Assembly: GCA_035505975.1 (NCBI GenBank)
Contig: DATJQJ010000012.1
Span: 33,075 to 97,074, forward strand
DNA: 64,000 nucleotides
Source: CAIKOD01 sp035505975
Lineage (GTDB): Archaea > Halobacteriota > Methanomicrobia > Methanomicrobiales > Methanospirillaceae
Direction: 5' to 3'
Under the pieces are notes generated by a model that saw only the letters and a list, made by a program, of their open reading frames with translations, was not told the DNA's origin and made no database searches. The number at the start of each line of letters is the position of its first letter. Within the stretch, counting starts at the first letter, position 1. The position numbers and the translations under genes were made by a program. Positions 16,659 through 26,678 of the stretch are shown piece by piece.

Positions 16659-19559
16659 GTGACTCATATTCTTTTTGTTGATGACGAACCTGGAATACTG
16701 GAAGTCACAAAAGAATATCTCGAACATGAAGGCAGTTTTGAGGTCGATACAGCAGATTCAGCCCGATCCGCCTTTGAGAAACTGAAAAATACGTCCTATG
16801 AGGCGATCATCTCCGATTACCAGATGCCCGGCACAGATGGCATTGAATTTTTAAAGCAGGTAAGGAAATCGGACAAAGCCATCCCGTTCATTATTTTCAC
16901 TGGCCGGAGTCGTGAGGAGGTTGTCATTGAGGCCCTGAACGAAGGGGCCGACTTCTATCTCCAGAAGGGTGGGGATCCAAAAGCACAATTTGCCGAGCTT
17001 ACCCACAAGATCAGGCGTGCAATAGAACACCGTTCCACTGAGAGGGACTTTCAGGAAAGCGAAGCTCGATTCAGAGTTCTCATCCAGAACTCCTCGGATA
17101 TCATCCATGTCGTTAGTGCAGACGGCCTGATCCGGTACGCATCACCATCAAGTGAAAAAATTTTGGGCTACGAAGAACCGTCAATGATCGGAAAAAGTCC
17201 TCTTGAATTTGTCAATCCCGAAGATCAGGCCATTGTGAAGGAGGCATTGTGGCAGGTACAGGAAAAAAGGAATCCCGGAACCCCTACGGAGTTCAGGGTG
17301 AGAAAAGCAAACGGGGATTATATATTCGTTGAATCCATTGCAGTCAATCTTATTGGTGTGCCACCGATTGACGCCATCGTGATCACCACAAGGTTAATCG
17401 GCGAGCGGAAACGAATTGAATTCGAATTACGTGAAAACCTGCAAAAATATCGGAATATCATCGAAACATCACCTGATATTATCTGGGAGATCGATACATC
17501 AGGTAATTTTACGTATATCAGTCCCCGGATTGAGAAGATCACAGGTTATCATCCTTCGGAGATTATTGGAAAGTCCATCTTCTCCTTCGTCCAGAAAGAT
17601 GCCGTTGCCACTGTCGCATCCCGGTTAGATCAACATGGCACAGGTTCTGAGTGGTTGTCCTGCTTTGAAGTCCCGGCTGAGCATCGCGATGGTCGTCATA
17701 TTACGATTGAAATTCATTCAGCTCCTTTTTTCAACACGGAAGGAGTATTAACCGGTTTTCGGGGTATTGCTCACGATATTACGAGAAGAAAAGAAGTGAA
17801 AAAAGCATTGGAAGAGAGCGAGGAGAACTTCCGTACCTTCTTCAATATGGCCGGTGATGCAATTGCGATCCATGATTTACATGGCCGGTTCCTGGAGGTC
17901 AATGATGAAATTTGCAGAAGACTTGGTTATTCACGTGAAGAACTGTTGGAAATGGGTCCCTTTGACATTGATGAACCTGAATATAGTAAACTGATCCCAG
18001 CCCGCGTCCAGGAATTACAACAGACCGGGCATATCGTTTTTGAAACCATACATCGTGCAAAAGATGGCACGCGTATACTGACGGAAGTGAATAGTTGTAT
18101 GGTCATGATCAGAGGCGCTCCTGCTATTCTGTCTACCGGGCGGGACATCACCGAACGCAAGCGTATGGAAGAATCGTTACGGATTACACGGGATAAATAC
18201 GCAAAATTATTCCTCGGCAGCCCTGACGCGATAATGATTTCCGACCTCGAAACCGGTGTGTTTATCGAAGTAAATGACGCGACCTCCGATATTTTTGGGT
18301 ATTCCCGGGATGAGATGATCGGGAAGAGTGAAACCGAACTTGGCATCTGGCCGAGAAAAGAAGAGAGGGATGCTTTTCTTCACCGTATAAATACCACCGG
18401 GTGGGTACGACGTTTCGAGGTAACCGGATGCCGTGATAATGGAAACCTATTTTGGGCATCGGTTTCTGCCGATATTATTCATATTGCGGGCAGGATGTGT
18501 ATTATCAGAGTCGTTCGTGATATAACCGAAGACAAACGTAACGAAGATTTTCTCAAAGAACGTGAAGCAACGATAAGGGTCCTGATGAATTCCCCGGTAG
18601 ATTTAATGTTACTACTGGATCCCGGTGGTACAATTCTCGAAATGAATTCGTCGATGGCTAAGAGGATGGGCTGGGATCAGAATAATCTTATCGGCAGGTG
18701 TGTTTATGATCTTTTACCCCCCGATACTGCAGACATCAGGCGGGCTTATGCCGAGAACGTGGTTCAGACTAAAAAACCGGTCCGGTGGGAGGATCAGCAT
18801 GGAGGGAAATGGCTTGATAATTCAGTTCATCCTATTTTCGATGCTGCCGGAAACGTAACGAAAATGGCCGTTATCGCCAGGGACATCACGCGCCAGAAAA
18901 ACATTGAACAAGTGCTCCAGCAGGTAAACCGGCAGCTAAGGCTGCTCTCGAGCATCACCAGGCATGACATCCTGAATAAGATTACGGCGATTCAGGGATA
19001 CCTGTCCCTGGTAAAAACCGGATTGGCAAGTCCGGAAACTGCGAATTATTTAGAAAACATTGAATCATCTGTTACGGAAATTCGCTCCCATATTGAATTT
19101 ACCAGGATTTACCAGGATATTGGTGCACATGAGCCGCAGTGGCTCGATCCGGACACGATCATGTCATGTCTGCATGTTCCACCAGGTATCACCCTGAAGA
19201 CAGATATGAACGGTGTCCTGATTTTTTCAAACCCAATGATTGAAAAGGTTTTCTCCAATCTTCTTGACAATTCAGTCAGGCACGGGGAACGGGTAAATGA
19301 AATACGGGTATCTGACTATCCGTCAGGTGAGGATCTCATTGTTGTCTGGGAAGATAATGGGATAGGCGTGAATGATCATGAAAAGGAGAGGATCTTCGAG
19401 TACGGACATGGGAAAAATACCGGTCATGGAATGTTCCTGGCACGGGAGATCCTTTCCCTGACCGGCATCACCATCAGGGAGGTGGGCACGCCGGGCAGGG
19501 GAGCACGATTCGAGATAACAGTTCCGAAAGGGAACTGGCGTAAGAGTGATACCAAATGA
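16659..19559 (+). CDS. Receiver-PAS(x5)-histidine kinase
   Basis: A 966-residue cytoplasmic sensor with no membrane segment. Residues 1-120 are a receiver with Asp8/Asp9, phospho-acceptor Asp53 (ISDYQMPG), Thr81 and Lys103. Five PAS domains follow, starting near 130, 255, 385, 505 and 635, each with the NSSDIIHV- or SPDIIWEI-type core. The dimerisation segment SSITRHDILNK places the phospho-acceptor at His769. The ATPase domain has an N-box (NLLDNSVRHG), DNGIGV and GHGMFLAREIL. The start is GTG 16659 with GAGGGTGA 6 nt upstream. No cognate regulator is adjacent, so phosphotransfer may go to its own receiver or elsewhere. Ligands are unknown. Confidence 0.92.
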   Translation: MTHILFVDDEPGILEVTKEYLEHEGSFEVDTADSARSAFEKLKNTSYEAIISDYQMPGTDGIEFLKQVRKSDKAIPFIIFTGRSREEVVIEALNEGADFYLQKGGDPKAQFAELTHKIRRAIEHRSTERDFQESEARFRVLIQNSSDIIHVVSADGLIRYASPSSEKILGYEEPSMIGKSPLEFVNPEDQAIVKEALWQVQEKRNPGTPTEFRVRKANGDYIFVESIAVNLIGVPPIDAIVITTRLIGERKRIEFELRENLQKYRNIIETSPDIIWEIDTSGNFTYISPRIEKITGYHPSEIIGKSIFSFVQKDAVATVASRLDQHGTGSEWLSCFEVPAEHRDGRHITIEIHSAPFFNTEGVLTGFRGIAHDITRRKEVKKALEESEENFRTFFNMAGDAIAIHDLHGRFLEVNDEICRRLGYSREELLEMGPFDIDEPEYSKLIPARVQELQQTGHIVFETIHRAKDGTRILTEVNSCMVMIRGAPAILSTGRDITERKRMEESLRITRDKYAKLFLGSPDAIMISDLETGVFIEVNDATSDIFGYSRDEMIGKSETELGIWPRKEERDAFLHRINTTGWVRRFEVTGCRDNGNLFWASVSADIIHIAGRMCIIRVVRDITEDKRNEDFLKEREATIRVLMNSPVDLMLLLDPGGTILEMNSSMAKRMGWDQNNLIGRCVYDLLPPDTADIRRAYAENVVQTKKPVRWEDQHGGKWLDNSVHPIFDAAGNVTKMAVIARDITRQKNIEQVLQQVNRQLRLLSSITRHDILNKITAIQGYLSLVKTGLASPETANYLENIESSVTEIRSHIEFTRIYQDIGAHEPQWLDPDTIMSCLHVPPGITLKTDMNGVLIFSNPMIEKVFSNLLDNSVRHGERVNEIRVSDYPSGEDLIVVWEDNGIGVNDHEKERIFEYGHGKNTGHGMFLAREILSLTGITIREVGTPGRGARFEITVPKGNWRKSDTK

Positions 19560-19611
19560 TCGATAAAAAGGTAGTCTCCGGATAGTGTAATATTATTTAA
19601 AAAAAAAGATA

Positions 19612-19705
19612 TTACTCTTCTTCGACAGGTATGACAGGTATTGGGGCCTGCAATAAAGTTATCCAAATAACGTTCCGGGCGATGGTGGTATTGAAAATAA
19701 GATTG
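19612..19705 (-). pseudogene. C-terminal remnant of a paralogue of the 14889-16060 secreted protein
   Basis: On the minus strand a short frame ends QAPIPVIPVEEE and stop (19612-19614). The secreted protein gene at 14.9 kb ends QAPIPILPVVEGA and stop; the DNA is also alike (both start CAGGCCCC then ATACC). Upstream the similarity fades within about 30 codons and runs into the end of pgk, with no start codon and no signal peptide. It appears to be the leftover end of a related gene on the other side of the sensor kinase. Confidence 0.45.
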
Positions 19706-19711
19706 GTTTTT

Positions 19712-20947
19712 TCATCCAAACAGTTTCTTCGACTGCTCGAGCGCCTCTACGGCGGGGAGCTTCTTGCCGGTCAGGAACTCGATGCAGGCGCCCCCGCCGG
19801 TAGAGATGTGGGTGAATTTTTTATCCAGTCCGAGTTTTTCAATTACCGCGGCAGTATGGCCCCCTCCGACGACTGAAAATTCTACCTGGGAGGCAGTTTT
19901 TAACAGTTCGTAGGTCCCGGTCGCGAAATCGGGTTCTTCAAAAACCCCGGCCGGTCCGTTGAATACGACGGTCCCAGCACTGTTCAGGACGGAACAGAGG
20001 GTCCCGATCGCATCCATCCCCACATCGAGGACAGGGGCCTCTTTTGGAATGGCACTGACCGGATATTCGGTCCGCCTGCTGTCTTCCCGCACGGCCACCC
20101 AGTCGGGGATGATGACACGGGACTTGAATTCGGATAGAAGGTGCTTTGCATGTTCGATCTCGCGTTCATATTTCAACTGGTGGATCAGTTGGGTAGAGGG
20201 TGTTCCAATGTCGAAACCCTGCGCGATCAAGAACACATTTGCCACGACACCAATGACCATCACCTCGTCGGCCACATTATTTTCGAGGACATAGCGTGCG
20301 ACTGCCATCGAATCGTCGACTTTTGTGCCGCCGAGAACCATGCAGACCGGTCTCGGTGCCGCCGTGAATACCCGGCTTAATGTGGATACTTCCTTCTCCA
20401 TGAGAAGACCGGCGGCCGACTTCATCGAATAGGGAAGTCCAACCACGGTAGGTTGGGAACGGTGGGCCGTCCCGAAGGCATCGTTGACGAAAAGGTCAGC
20501 CATCTGGGAGAGGTTTCTCACAAGATGGGTTTTTTTTGCCTCTTCCGGCTTTAGCGTCAGATTTTCCTCTGCATTGAACCTGACGTTTTCAAGCATGAGG
20601 ACGTCGCCGGAATGAAGGTCGCGGACCGTCTCCCTGGCGCAACTGCCGAAAATATCATCGATGTACCTGACCTGCTTGCCGATCAGGTGGGAAAGTTTCT
20701 CGGCATGTGCCTCGAGGGAGGTGAAATCCTTCTTGCCGGGCCGGCTCTGGTGGGTCAGGATCACGACTTTGCTGTTCTTCAAAGCCTGGATCGTCGGCAC
20801 GTGCTCGCGGAACCGCTTGTCGTCAAGGATTGTATTCGACGCAGGATCGATTGGAGAATTGAGGTCCAGACGGAGTAAAACGGTTTTTCCATCGGGTTTT
20901 AATTCCTTCAGCGTCCCTATACCCGTCCCTGACCCGCTTAGCACCAT
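19712..20947 (-). CDS. pgk: Phosphoglycerate kinase
   Basis: The 411-residue enzyme transfers phosphate between 1,3-bisphosphoglycerate and ADP in glycolysis/gluconeogenesis. Signatures: LLRLDLNSPI near the N-terminus, LTHQSRPGKKD, LENVRFNAEEN, VNDAFGTAHRSQP, VLGGTKVDDS and the C-terminal VVGGGHTAAV. The ATG directly abuts the atpD stop (TAAATG), so it is probably the last gene of the ATP synthase operon. The family N-terminus suggests the true start could be some residues later. Confidence 0.95.
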   Translation of the reverse strand: MVLSGSGTGIGTLKELKPDGKTVLLRLDLNSPIDPASNTILDDKRFREHVPTIQALKNSKVVILTHQSRPGKKDFTSLEAHAEKLSHLIGKQVRYIDDIFGSCARETVRDLHSGDVLMLENVRFNAEENLTLKPEEAKKTHLVRNLSQMADLFVNDAFGTAHRSQPTVVGLPYSMKSAAGLLMEKEVSTLSRVFTAAPRPVCMVLGGTKVDDSMAVARYVLENNVADEVMVIGVVANVFLIAQGFDIGTPSTQLIHQLKYEREIEHAKHLLSEFKSRVIIPDWVAVREDSRRTEYPVSAIPKEAPVLDVGMDAIGTLCSVLNSAGTVVFNGPAGVFEEPDFATGTYELLKTASQVEFSVVGGGHTAAVIEKLGLDKKFTHISTGGGACIEFLTGKKLPAVEALEQSKKLFG

Positions 20948-21568
20948 TTACACGGTCCTTGCCTTGATCTTCTTCAGCCTGAAGAGCTCTTCCCGTTCCA
21001 TCTCGTCGAGCCTCATCTTGATGAAATTCCTTGTCTCCGACAGTTCGGGGATTACCTTGAACTCGAGGGCGTTTACTCGCCGTTTCGTCGATTCGATCTC
21101 GTCGAGAAGCCGTTTCATTGTTGTTTCAATCTCGGCGCTCGCGATGATCGCCTCGACGAGCTCCTCGAATGAGGTCGCGGTCTCATCGATGATCGATGTC
21201 GTCCCGAGCACCCCGTAGCCCCGGTCGACGAGGTTCTTTCTCACTTTCGACGATTCGATCTCGGGGACGACGACTCCCATGATGTTCTTGGACGAAAGGG
21301 TAATGCCTGGGGATTCCTTTACCGAGAGCGCCGCCGATTTTACCCCGATTGCGCCTTCGACAGTATTTGCAAGGGCCATGCTTTGCACGGCCCGCTGGTA
21401 CCTTGCCATCAGTTCTCCCCGGCTGTCTTTTGCATCTGCGAGCACCTTGAAAAATTCAAGGATCAGGCCGTCACGTTTCATTTTCAGGATTTTATACCCG
21501 CGCTCGGATAAGGCAATCCTTCGTTTGAGGTTGATCAGTTCTGAACGGGTCGGTTTGATGTCAGCCAT
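20948..21568 (-). CDS. atpD: A-type ATP synthase subunit D (central stalk)
   Basis: The 206-residue protein opens with IKPTRSELINLKRRIALSE, the standard start of archaeal/vacuolar subunit D, and is helical throughout, forming the coiled-coil rotor shaft together with F. It lies 6 nt downstream of atpB and directly abuts pgk. Its length is normal. Confidence 0.95.
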   Translation of the reverse strand: MADIKPTRSELINLKRRIALSERGYKILKMKRDGLILEFFKVLADAKDSRGELMARYQRAVQSMALANTVEGAIGVKSAALSVKESPGITLSSKNIMGVVVPEIESSKVRKNLVDRGYGVLGTTSIIDETATSFEELVEAIIASAEIETTMKRLLDEIESTKRRVNALEFKVIPELSETRNFIKMRLDEMEREELFRLKKIKARTV

Positions 21569-21574
21569 GACTGG

Positions 21575-22963
21575 TTACCCCTGGGCAGCCCCGGCCTTGA
21601 ATTTCGGATGGTACTTGTTGATCAGGTCGCGGTCGATACGGGTCAGCTGCTCGACGGGCAAGGTCGACAACAGGTCCCAGCCGAGGTCGAGCGTATCGAC
21701 GATCGTTCTGTCTTCGTCATAACCCTGCCGGACGAACCTCTGCTCGAATATATCTGCAAATTCAAGGAACATCCGGTCGCGTTCCGAGAGCGCATCCTTT
21801 CCAACGATTGCCACGAGGCCCCTGAGATCGTTTCCTTCCGCGTACCCCGCATACATCTGGTCTGATACTTTTTTATGGTCCTCGCGGGTGTGGCCCTTTC
21901 CGATACCGAGGTTCATCAGACGTGATAACGACGGCAGGACGTTGATCGGCGGATAGATACCTTTCCGGTGAAGGTCACGGGAGACCACGATCTGTCCTTC
22001 GGTGATATACCCGGTGAGGTCAGGGATCGGATGGGTGATATCATCGCCTGGCATGGTGAGGATCGGGATCTGGGTGACGGACCCTTTCTTGCCCTTGATG
22101 ATCCCGGCACGCTCATAGATACTTGCAAGATCGGTGTACATGTATCCCGGGTACCCACGACGGCCAGGGACCTCTTCGCGGGCAGCTCCGATCTGTCGGA
22201 GCGCCTCGCAGTAGTTGGTCATATCAGTAAGGATCACGAGCACGTGCATCCCAAGCTCGAATGCCAGGTATTCCGCAGTTGTGAGTGCGAGTCGCGGTGT
22301 GATAATCCGTTCGACAGCCGGGTCGTCGGCCAGGTTAAGGAACACGACTGCCCGTTCAAGGGCCCCGGTCCGTTCGAAGTCTTTCATGAAGTAATTGGCT
22401 TCTTCCTTCGTGATACCCATCGCTGCGAATACGACGGCAAATTCCTCAGTAGATCCGATAACCTTTGCCTGTCGGGCGATCTGCAATGCGATATTGTTGT
22501 GGGGCAGCCCGGCTCCCGAGAAGATCGGGAGTTTCTGCCCCCTGACCAGGGTATTTGTACCGTCAATTGTAGAAATACCGGTCTGGATGAATTCGTTCGG
22601 TGAACCCCGGGCATAGGGGTTGATAGCCGCACCCGTGATATCGAGCCGTTTTTCCGGCACGATCTCCGGACCACCGTCGATCGGTTTCCCACCGCCTGAC
22701 AGGATACGTCCGAGCATCTCCCTTCCGACCGGCATCTTGATGGTCTCACCGGTGAACCTGACACCGCTGTCCTTCCCGATACCTGCAGTCGTCTCGAATA
22801 CCTGCACGACGACCAGGGAGTCACTGGTGTCCAGCACCTGGCCTCGTTTTATCGTTCCGTCGTAAAGGACGATGTTGACAAGCTCTCCGTACCCGATTGG
22901 TTCGGTCTTCTCGACGAAAACGAGCGGTCCTGCAATCTTTGTTATTGTCCTGTATTCCTTCAT
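21575..22963 (-). CDS. atpB: A-type ATP synthase subunit B
   Basis: Non-catalytic nucleotide-binding subunit of the A1 head (462 residues). It starts EYRTITKIAGPLVFVE and contains GSPNEFIQTGISTIDG and PIFSGAGLPHNNIALQIA, lacking a canonical Walker A as expected for B. The ATG overlaps the atpA stop in an ATGA arrangement, a sign of translational coupling with the catalytic subunit. Confidence 0.97.
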   Translation of the reverse strand: MKEYRTITKIAGPLVFVEKTEPIGYGELVNIVLYDGTIKRGQVLDTSDSLVVVQVFETTAGIGKDSGVRFTGETIKMPVGREMLGRILSGGGKPIDGGPEIVPEKRLDITGAAINPYARGSPNEFIQTGISTIDGTNTLVRGQKLPIFSGAGLPHNNIALQIARQAKVIGSTEEFAVVFAAMGITKEEANYFMKDFERTGALERAVVFLNLADDPAVERIITPRLALTTAEYLAFELGMHVLVILTDMTNYCEALRQIGAAREEVPGRRGYPGYMYTDLASIYERAGIIKGKKGSVTQIPILTMPGDDITHPIPDLTGYITEGQIVVSRDLHRKGIYPPINVLPSLSRLMNLGIGKGHTREDHKKVSDQMYAGYAEGNDLRGLVAIVGKDALSERDRMFLEFADIFEQRFVRQGYDEDRTIVDTLDLGWDLLSTLPVEQLTRIDRDLINKYHPKFKAGAAQG

Positions 22964-24726
22964 GCTGACGCCCTCAGTGCACTGAATTCCGCATCCATCT
23001 GCTTTTCAATCTTTTCAAGTTCGGGCTTGTAGTCCTTGATGAACTTGATCTGCGGAAGGTCGTTTTTCGACTTGATTCCGATGATCTGGGCCGGGGTCAC
23101 GCCTGCGGTCTGGGCCGCATAACCGAGGTCAGAATAAAGCTTTATGGCCTTCATCATGTCGTATTGTTTCTTCATGTCGCAGAAGGTATCGACCGGATCG
23201 TAAGCATTCTGCTGGAGGAAAATCTCCCTGATCATCCTTGCGATCTCGATGGTGATCTGTTCAGCCTCGGGCAGTGCATCCGACCCGACGAGTTGTACGA
23301 TCTCCTGGAGTTCGGCTTCCTTCTGCAGGACTTCCATCGCCCAGGACCGGATCGCGTTCCATTCGGGCGAGACTTCCCGGTCGTACCAGTCGTGCAGGGT
23401 ATCGAGGTACAGGGAATAGGAATTCAACCAGTTGATCGCCGGGAAATGACGGCGTTGCGAGAGTTTGGCATCAAGGGCCCAGAAAACTTTCACGATACGG
23501 AGGGTATTCTGGGTGACCGGCTCCGAAAAGTCGCCACCAGGCGGAGATACCGCACCGATAACCGAAACCGAACCGTCGCCTCCCGCAAGGGTCTTGACAA
23601 GTCCTGCTCGCTCATAGAACTCCGACAGGCGGGCCGCGAGGTATGCGGGATATCCCTCTTCCCCGGGCATTTCTTCCAGCCGGGAGGAGATCTCTCTCAT
23701 CGCCTCTGCCCATCGTGAAGTGGAATCGGCCATCAGGGAGACATCGTATCCCATGTCACGGAAATATTCTGCGATGGTAATACCGGTATAAACCGACGCT
23801 TCCCTGGCAGCTACCGGCATGTTGCTCGTGTTGGCAATCAGGACGGTCCGTTCCATCAGGGGTTTCCCGGTCTTCGGGTCTTCGAGTTCAGGGAACTCGG
23901 TCAGCACCTCGGTCATCTCGTTGCCACGTTCACCGCACCCGATATAGACGACGATCTCTCCGTCGCTCCATTTTGCCAGCTGCTGCTGGGTCACCGTTTT
24001 TCCACTGCCGAATGGCCCGGGAATTGCCGCAGTCCCGCCTTTTGCGATTGGGAATAATCCGTCGAGAATACGCTGCCCTGTTATTAATGGTATTTCGGGG
24101 TTCAGTTTTTCTTTTACCGGTCTCGGGACCCGCACGGGCCACCGCTGCATCATGGTGAGCTGGGTGCCGTCTTCAAGGACGCACACCGTCTCTTCCACGG
24201 TGAAGGAGCCGGATTTTATGGTTTTTACCTTACCGCCCTTCATGTTCGGGGGGACCATTACTTTGTGGACGATGTTGGTTTCCTGGACTTCCCCGATAAT
24301 CCCGCCTGGGAGGACGGAATCTCCATCCTTCACGAGAGGCTTGAATTCCCATTTCTTTTCATGGGAGAGTCCGGGTGCCGATACACCCCGCTCGATAAAA
24401 TCTCCCATCTTGTCGACAAGGACACTTAAGGGACGTTGGATCCCATCGTAGATACTGGTGAGAAGCCCAGGACCGAGTTCAACGGCCAGCGAAAGCCCCG
24501 TGTTGATAACGGGTTCGCCAGGCTTGATCCCGGACGTGTCTTCATAGACCTGGATGATGATATCATCACCCTGGATCTTGATGACCTCGCCCATCAACTC
24601 CTCTTTTCCCACTTTCACGACATCGTACATATGGGCTTCCAGGTCGACCGCTGTAACGACAGGACCTGAAATCCTTTTAAGTACTCCCTTCTTGTCGGTT
24701 TTTGACGCTATTTCATTCACTTCCAC
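22960..24726 (-). CDS. atpA: A-type ATP synthase catalytic subunit A
   Basis: 588 residues. It has the Walker A GPFGSGKT, the A-type-specific non-homologous insert before it (about 110-210), and the catalytic region GCGERGNEMTEVL. The start is GTG 24726, overlapping the atpF stop by 10 nt; the N-terminus KGVLKRISGPVV fits the family. Together with B it forms the A3B3 head that makes ATP from the membrane ion gradient. Confidence 0.97.
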   Translation of the reverse strand: MEVNEIASKTDKKGVLKRISGPVVTAVDLEAHMYDVVKVGKEELMGEVIKIQGDDIIIQVYEDTSGIKPGEPVINTGLSLAVELGPGLLTSIYDGIQRPLSVLVDKMGDFIERGVSAPGLSHEKKWEFKPLVKDGDSVLPGGIIGEVQETNIVHKVMVPPNMKGGKVKTIKSGSFTVEETVCVLEDGTQLTMMQRWPVRVPRPVKEKLNPEIPLITGQRILDGLFPIAKGGTAAIPGPFGSGKTVTQQQLAKWSDGEIVVYIGCGERGNEMTEVLTEFPELEDPKTGKPLMERTVLIANTSNMPVAAREASVYTGITIAEYFRDMGYDVSLMADSTSRWAEAMREISSRLEEMPGEEGYPAYLAARLSEFYERAGLVKTLAGGDGSVSVIGAVSPPGGDFSEPVTQNTLRIVKVFWALDAKLSQRRHFPAINWLNSYSLYLDTLHDWYDREVSPEWNAIRSWAMEVLQKEAELQEIVQLVGSDALPEAEQITIEIARMIREIFLQQNAYDPVDTFCDMKKQYDMMKAIKLYSDLGYAAQTAGVTPAQIIGIKSKNDLPQIKFIKDYKPELEKIEKQMDAEFSALRASA

Positions 24727-25022
24727 AGATCAACACCCACTGATCTCTTGATTCTCTCACGCATGGACAACCCGCCTTCTTCCTCCTCGCCGATAGTAAT
24801 TATGGTCGGCTTGACAGAATTCTCAAGTGTTGTCCGGAGGCGTCCGGGAACCCGTTTCATATCGCTGCTGTTCAGTACAAGGATCCCGATATCGATATCT
24901 GCCATTGCATGGTTGATGTATTCCACGAGCTTTTCATCGTTTTCAGCCGCGTACGTCTTCCTGATGCCGGCGAGCCTGAACCCAAGGATGAACTCGCTGT
25001 TCCCGATAACTGCGATCTCCAT
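24717..25022 (-). CDS. atpF: A-type ATP synthase subunit F
   Basis: A 101-residue rotor-stalk subunit starting MEIAVIGNSEFILGFRLAG, the family signature, and ending with the RIKRSVGVDLWK tail. The start abuts the atpC stop and the end overlaps atpA, so all junctions around it are tight. Confidence 0.95.
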   Translation of the reverse strand: MEIAVIGNSEFILGFRLAGIRKTYAAENDEKLVEYINHAMADIDIGILVLNSSDMKRVPGRLRTTLENSVKPTIITIGEEEEGGLSMRERIKRSVGVDLWK

Positions 25023-26075
25023 TCACATCACCAGGTATCCTTTGATCCGGTCCGCCGGAAGTTGCGATTCTTTACCCCTGGCAATAGCACGCAGGTTAAA
25101 TACCTCGTATTTCTTCTGTTCCAGATAGACGAGGACAGGATGAATGGAAAACGGGTTCAGCTTGGACATCCGTTCCATCTGCTCGAGCTGCACTCTGATC
25201 AGATCGATCTCGATATCCCGGATCGACTTCTCGTTTCTCAGCGTGTCAAGGACAGCGATAAGCGGTTTCACCCGCATTTTTGCCAGGATTGCATCGATAA
25301 ACTCGGTCTGACTTGAAATTCCGTGGAGGCGCTGAAGTTCTTCGATAGAGAATGTGCCGCCCTCGACCATCAGGTCCCTTACGTCGGTATCGACGATATC
25401 GGCCCTGAGCCTGAACAGGTTCCTGATATTGGTTATGTCGATGTCGAGCTTTACATAGTTCGCGAACAGCTCCCCTCCCTTTACCCCTTTGCTGCCGTCG
25501 AGCAGCTTGGCATAAAACTGCTTATACAGCTCATTCTCAAGCCGGGACAACGATTTTGTCTGTTGTGCCACCGGTAACTCCCGAACGAGTACGGGGTACA
25601 TCTTACTCCCCTTCAATGCCTCGACGACCCGCTCGGGGGAATCTTCCATAACAAGGCGATCAAGGGATGCTTTGTCAAGTTCCCCGGCGGGGATCAGGAT
25701 CTCCCTGATCTTTCCCGGTTTGGCACCCTGGAATTTCCCCCGGAGAATGTTCAGGACATTCTGGATATCCCATCGTCTCAGGTAGGCCGCGGTAAATTCC
25801 TTGATGGAACCCGTGGTGATGGTCAGGATCCTCTGGTACTCCTTGGCAAGGTTCCAGGACAATGCCATTTCAAGGAGGTCTATCCCGGAGAACGATCCGC
25901 TCATTTCATCGATCTCTCTTTTATATTCCATTTCTTCAATGGAACGGGTAATTTCAGGAATGCTCATGTTCAGCATCCTGAGATAATCCTCCTTCGGCAG
26001 GAGCTTTGATTTCCTGACCCTCATTCTCGTGCCGACGTAAATATAAGAGGCATTACTGCCTCTCATTCCAGTCAT
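25023..26075 (-). CDS. atpC: A-type ATP synthase subunit C
   Basis: 350 residues, the size of the d/C-type subunit that links rotor shaft and membrane ring. The N-terminal SYIYVGTRMRVRKSKLLPKE and the EMEYKREIDEM segment resemble archaeal AtpC. Start ATG 26075 has GGGAGG 6 nt upstream; a second ATG three codons later is possible. It is 12 nt downstream of atpE. Confidence 0.93.
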   Translation of the reverse strand: MTGMRGSNASYIYVGTRMRVRKSKLLPKEDYLRMLNMSIPEITRSIEEMEYKREIDEMSGSFSGIDLLEMALSWNLAKEYQRILTITTGSIKEFTAAYLRRWDIQNVLNILRGKFQGAKPGKIREILIPAGELDKASLDRLVMEDSPERVVEALKGSKMYPVLVRELPVAQQTKSLSRLENELYKQFYAKLLDGSKGVKGGELFANYVKLDIDITNIRNLFRLRADIVDTDVRDLMVEGGTFSIEELQRLHGISSQTEFIDAILAKMRVKPLIAVLDTLRNEKSIRDIEIDLIRVQLEQMERMSKLNPFSIHPVLVYLEQKKYEVFNLRAIARGKESQLPADRIKGYLVM

Positions 26076-26087
26076 GCCATGCCTCCC

Positions 26088-26666
26088 TCAGCCGAACAGG
26101 ATATCTGATGCATCCTTGAGACCTGTTTCCCATACCTGGTTCAGGAATGTGCGGTAACTTGAATCTATCTGGAGCGTACCATCCCGGCTTTCGACGATGA
26201 TACCCCCCTCAATATTCACTGGATTTCCTGAGGTATATCCCTTGAATTCGCTGTTCTGTCCGATAACATCTTTCAGGACCTGCATATCGCGCGCACTGCA
26301 ATGTACTATCCCTTCCGGGATCTGCCCCATGGCTCCGTGGAGGAGTGATTTGATTGTTTCGCGATGAAAATTTTCAGGCAGCGCCTGCAGGGTTTTCAGG
26401 GTATTCTGATAGACTTGATCCAGCAGTTCCTTCTGCGAATTCAGAAGTTCACGCTTTACAATGAGGTTGGCCGCGGAAATCTCCTGGCTCTCGATGATGG
26501 TGATATTTTTCTCTACCGATTCTTCGGCAGCCAGTTTGATCTTTTCTGCTTTCAGCTGACTGTCGGCCAGAATCCTCGAGACCTCTTTTTTCGCCCCTTC
26601 CCGGATCGCATCCGCTTCTTTCTGCCCTTTCGACCTGATCTCTCCGATGACTGCTTCCAGTCCCAT
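26088..26666 (-). CDS. atpE: A-type ATP synthase subunit E (peripheral stalk)
   Basis: 192 residues with a long charged N-terminal helix (IRSKGQKEADAIREGAKKEV) and a compact C-terminal domain containing GGIIVESRDGTLQID, as in subunit E. It pairs with H as the stator that holds the head fixed. It lies between atpK and atpC with 12-nt gaps. Confidence 0.94.
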   Translation of the reverse strand: MGLEAVIGEIRSKGQKEADAIREGAKKEVSRILADSQLKAEKIKLAAEESVEKNITIIESQEISAANLIVKRELLNSQKELLDQVYQNTLKTLQALPENFHRETIKSLLHGAMGQIPEGIVHCSARDMQVLKDVIGQNSEFKGYTSGNPVNIEGGIIVESRDGTLQIDSSYRTFLNQVWETGLKDASDILFG

Positions 26667-26678
26667 AGTCTGCCCCGT

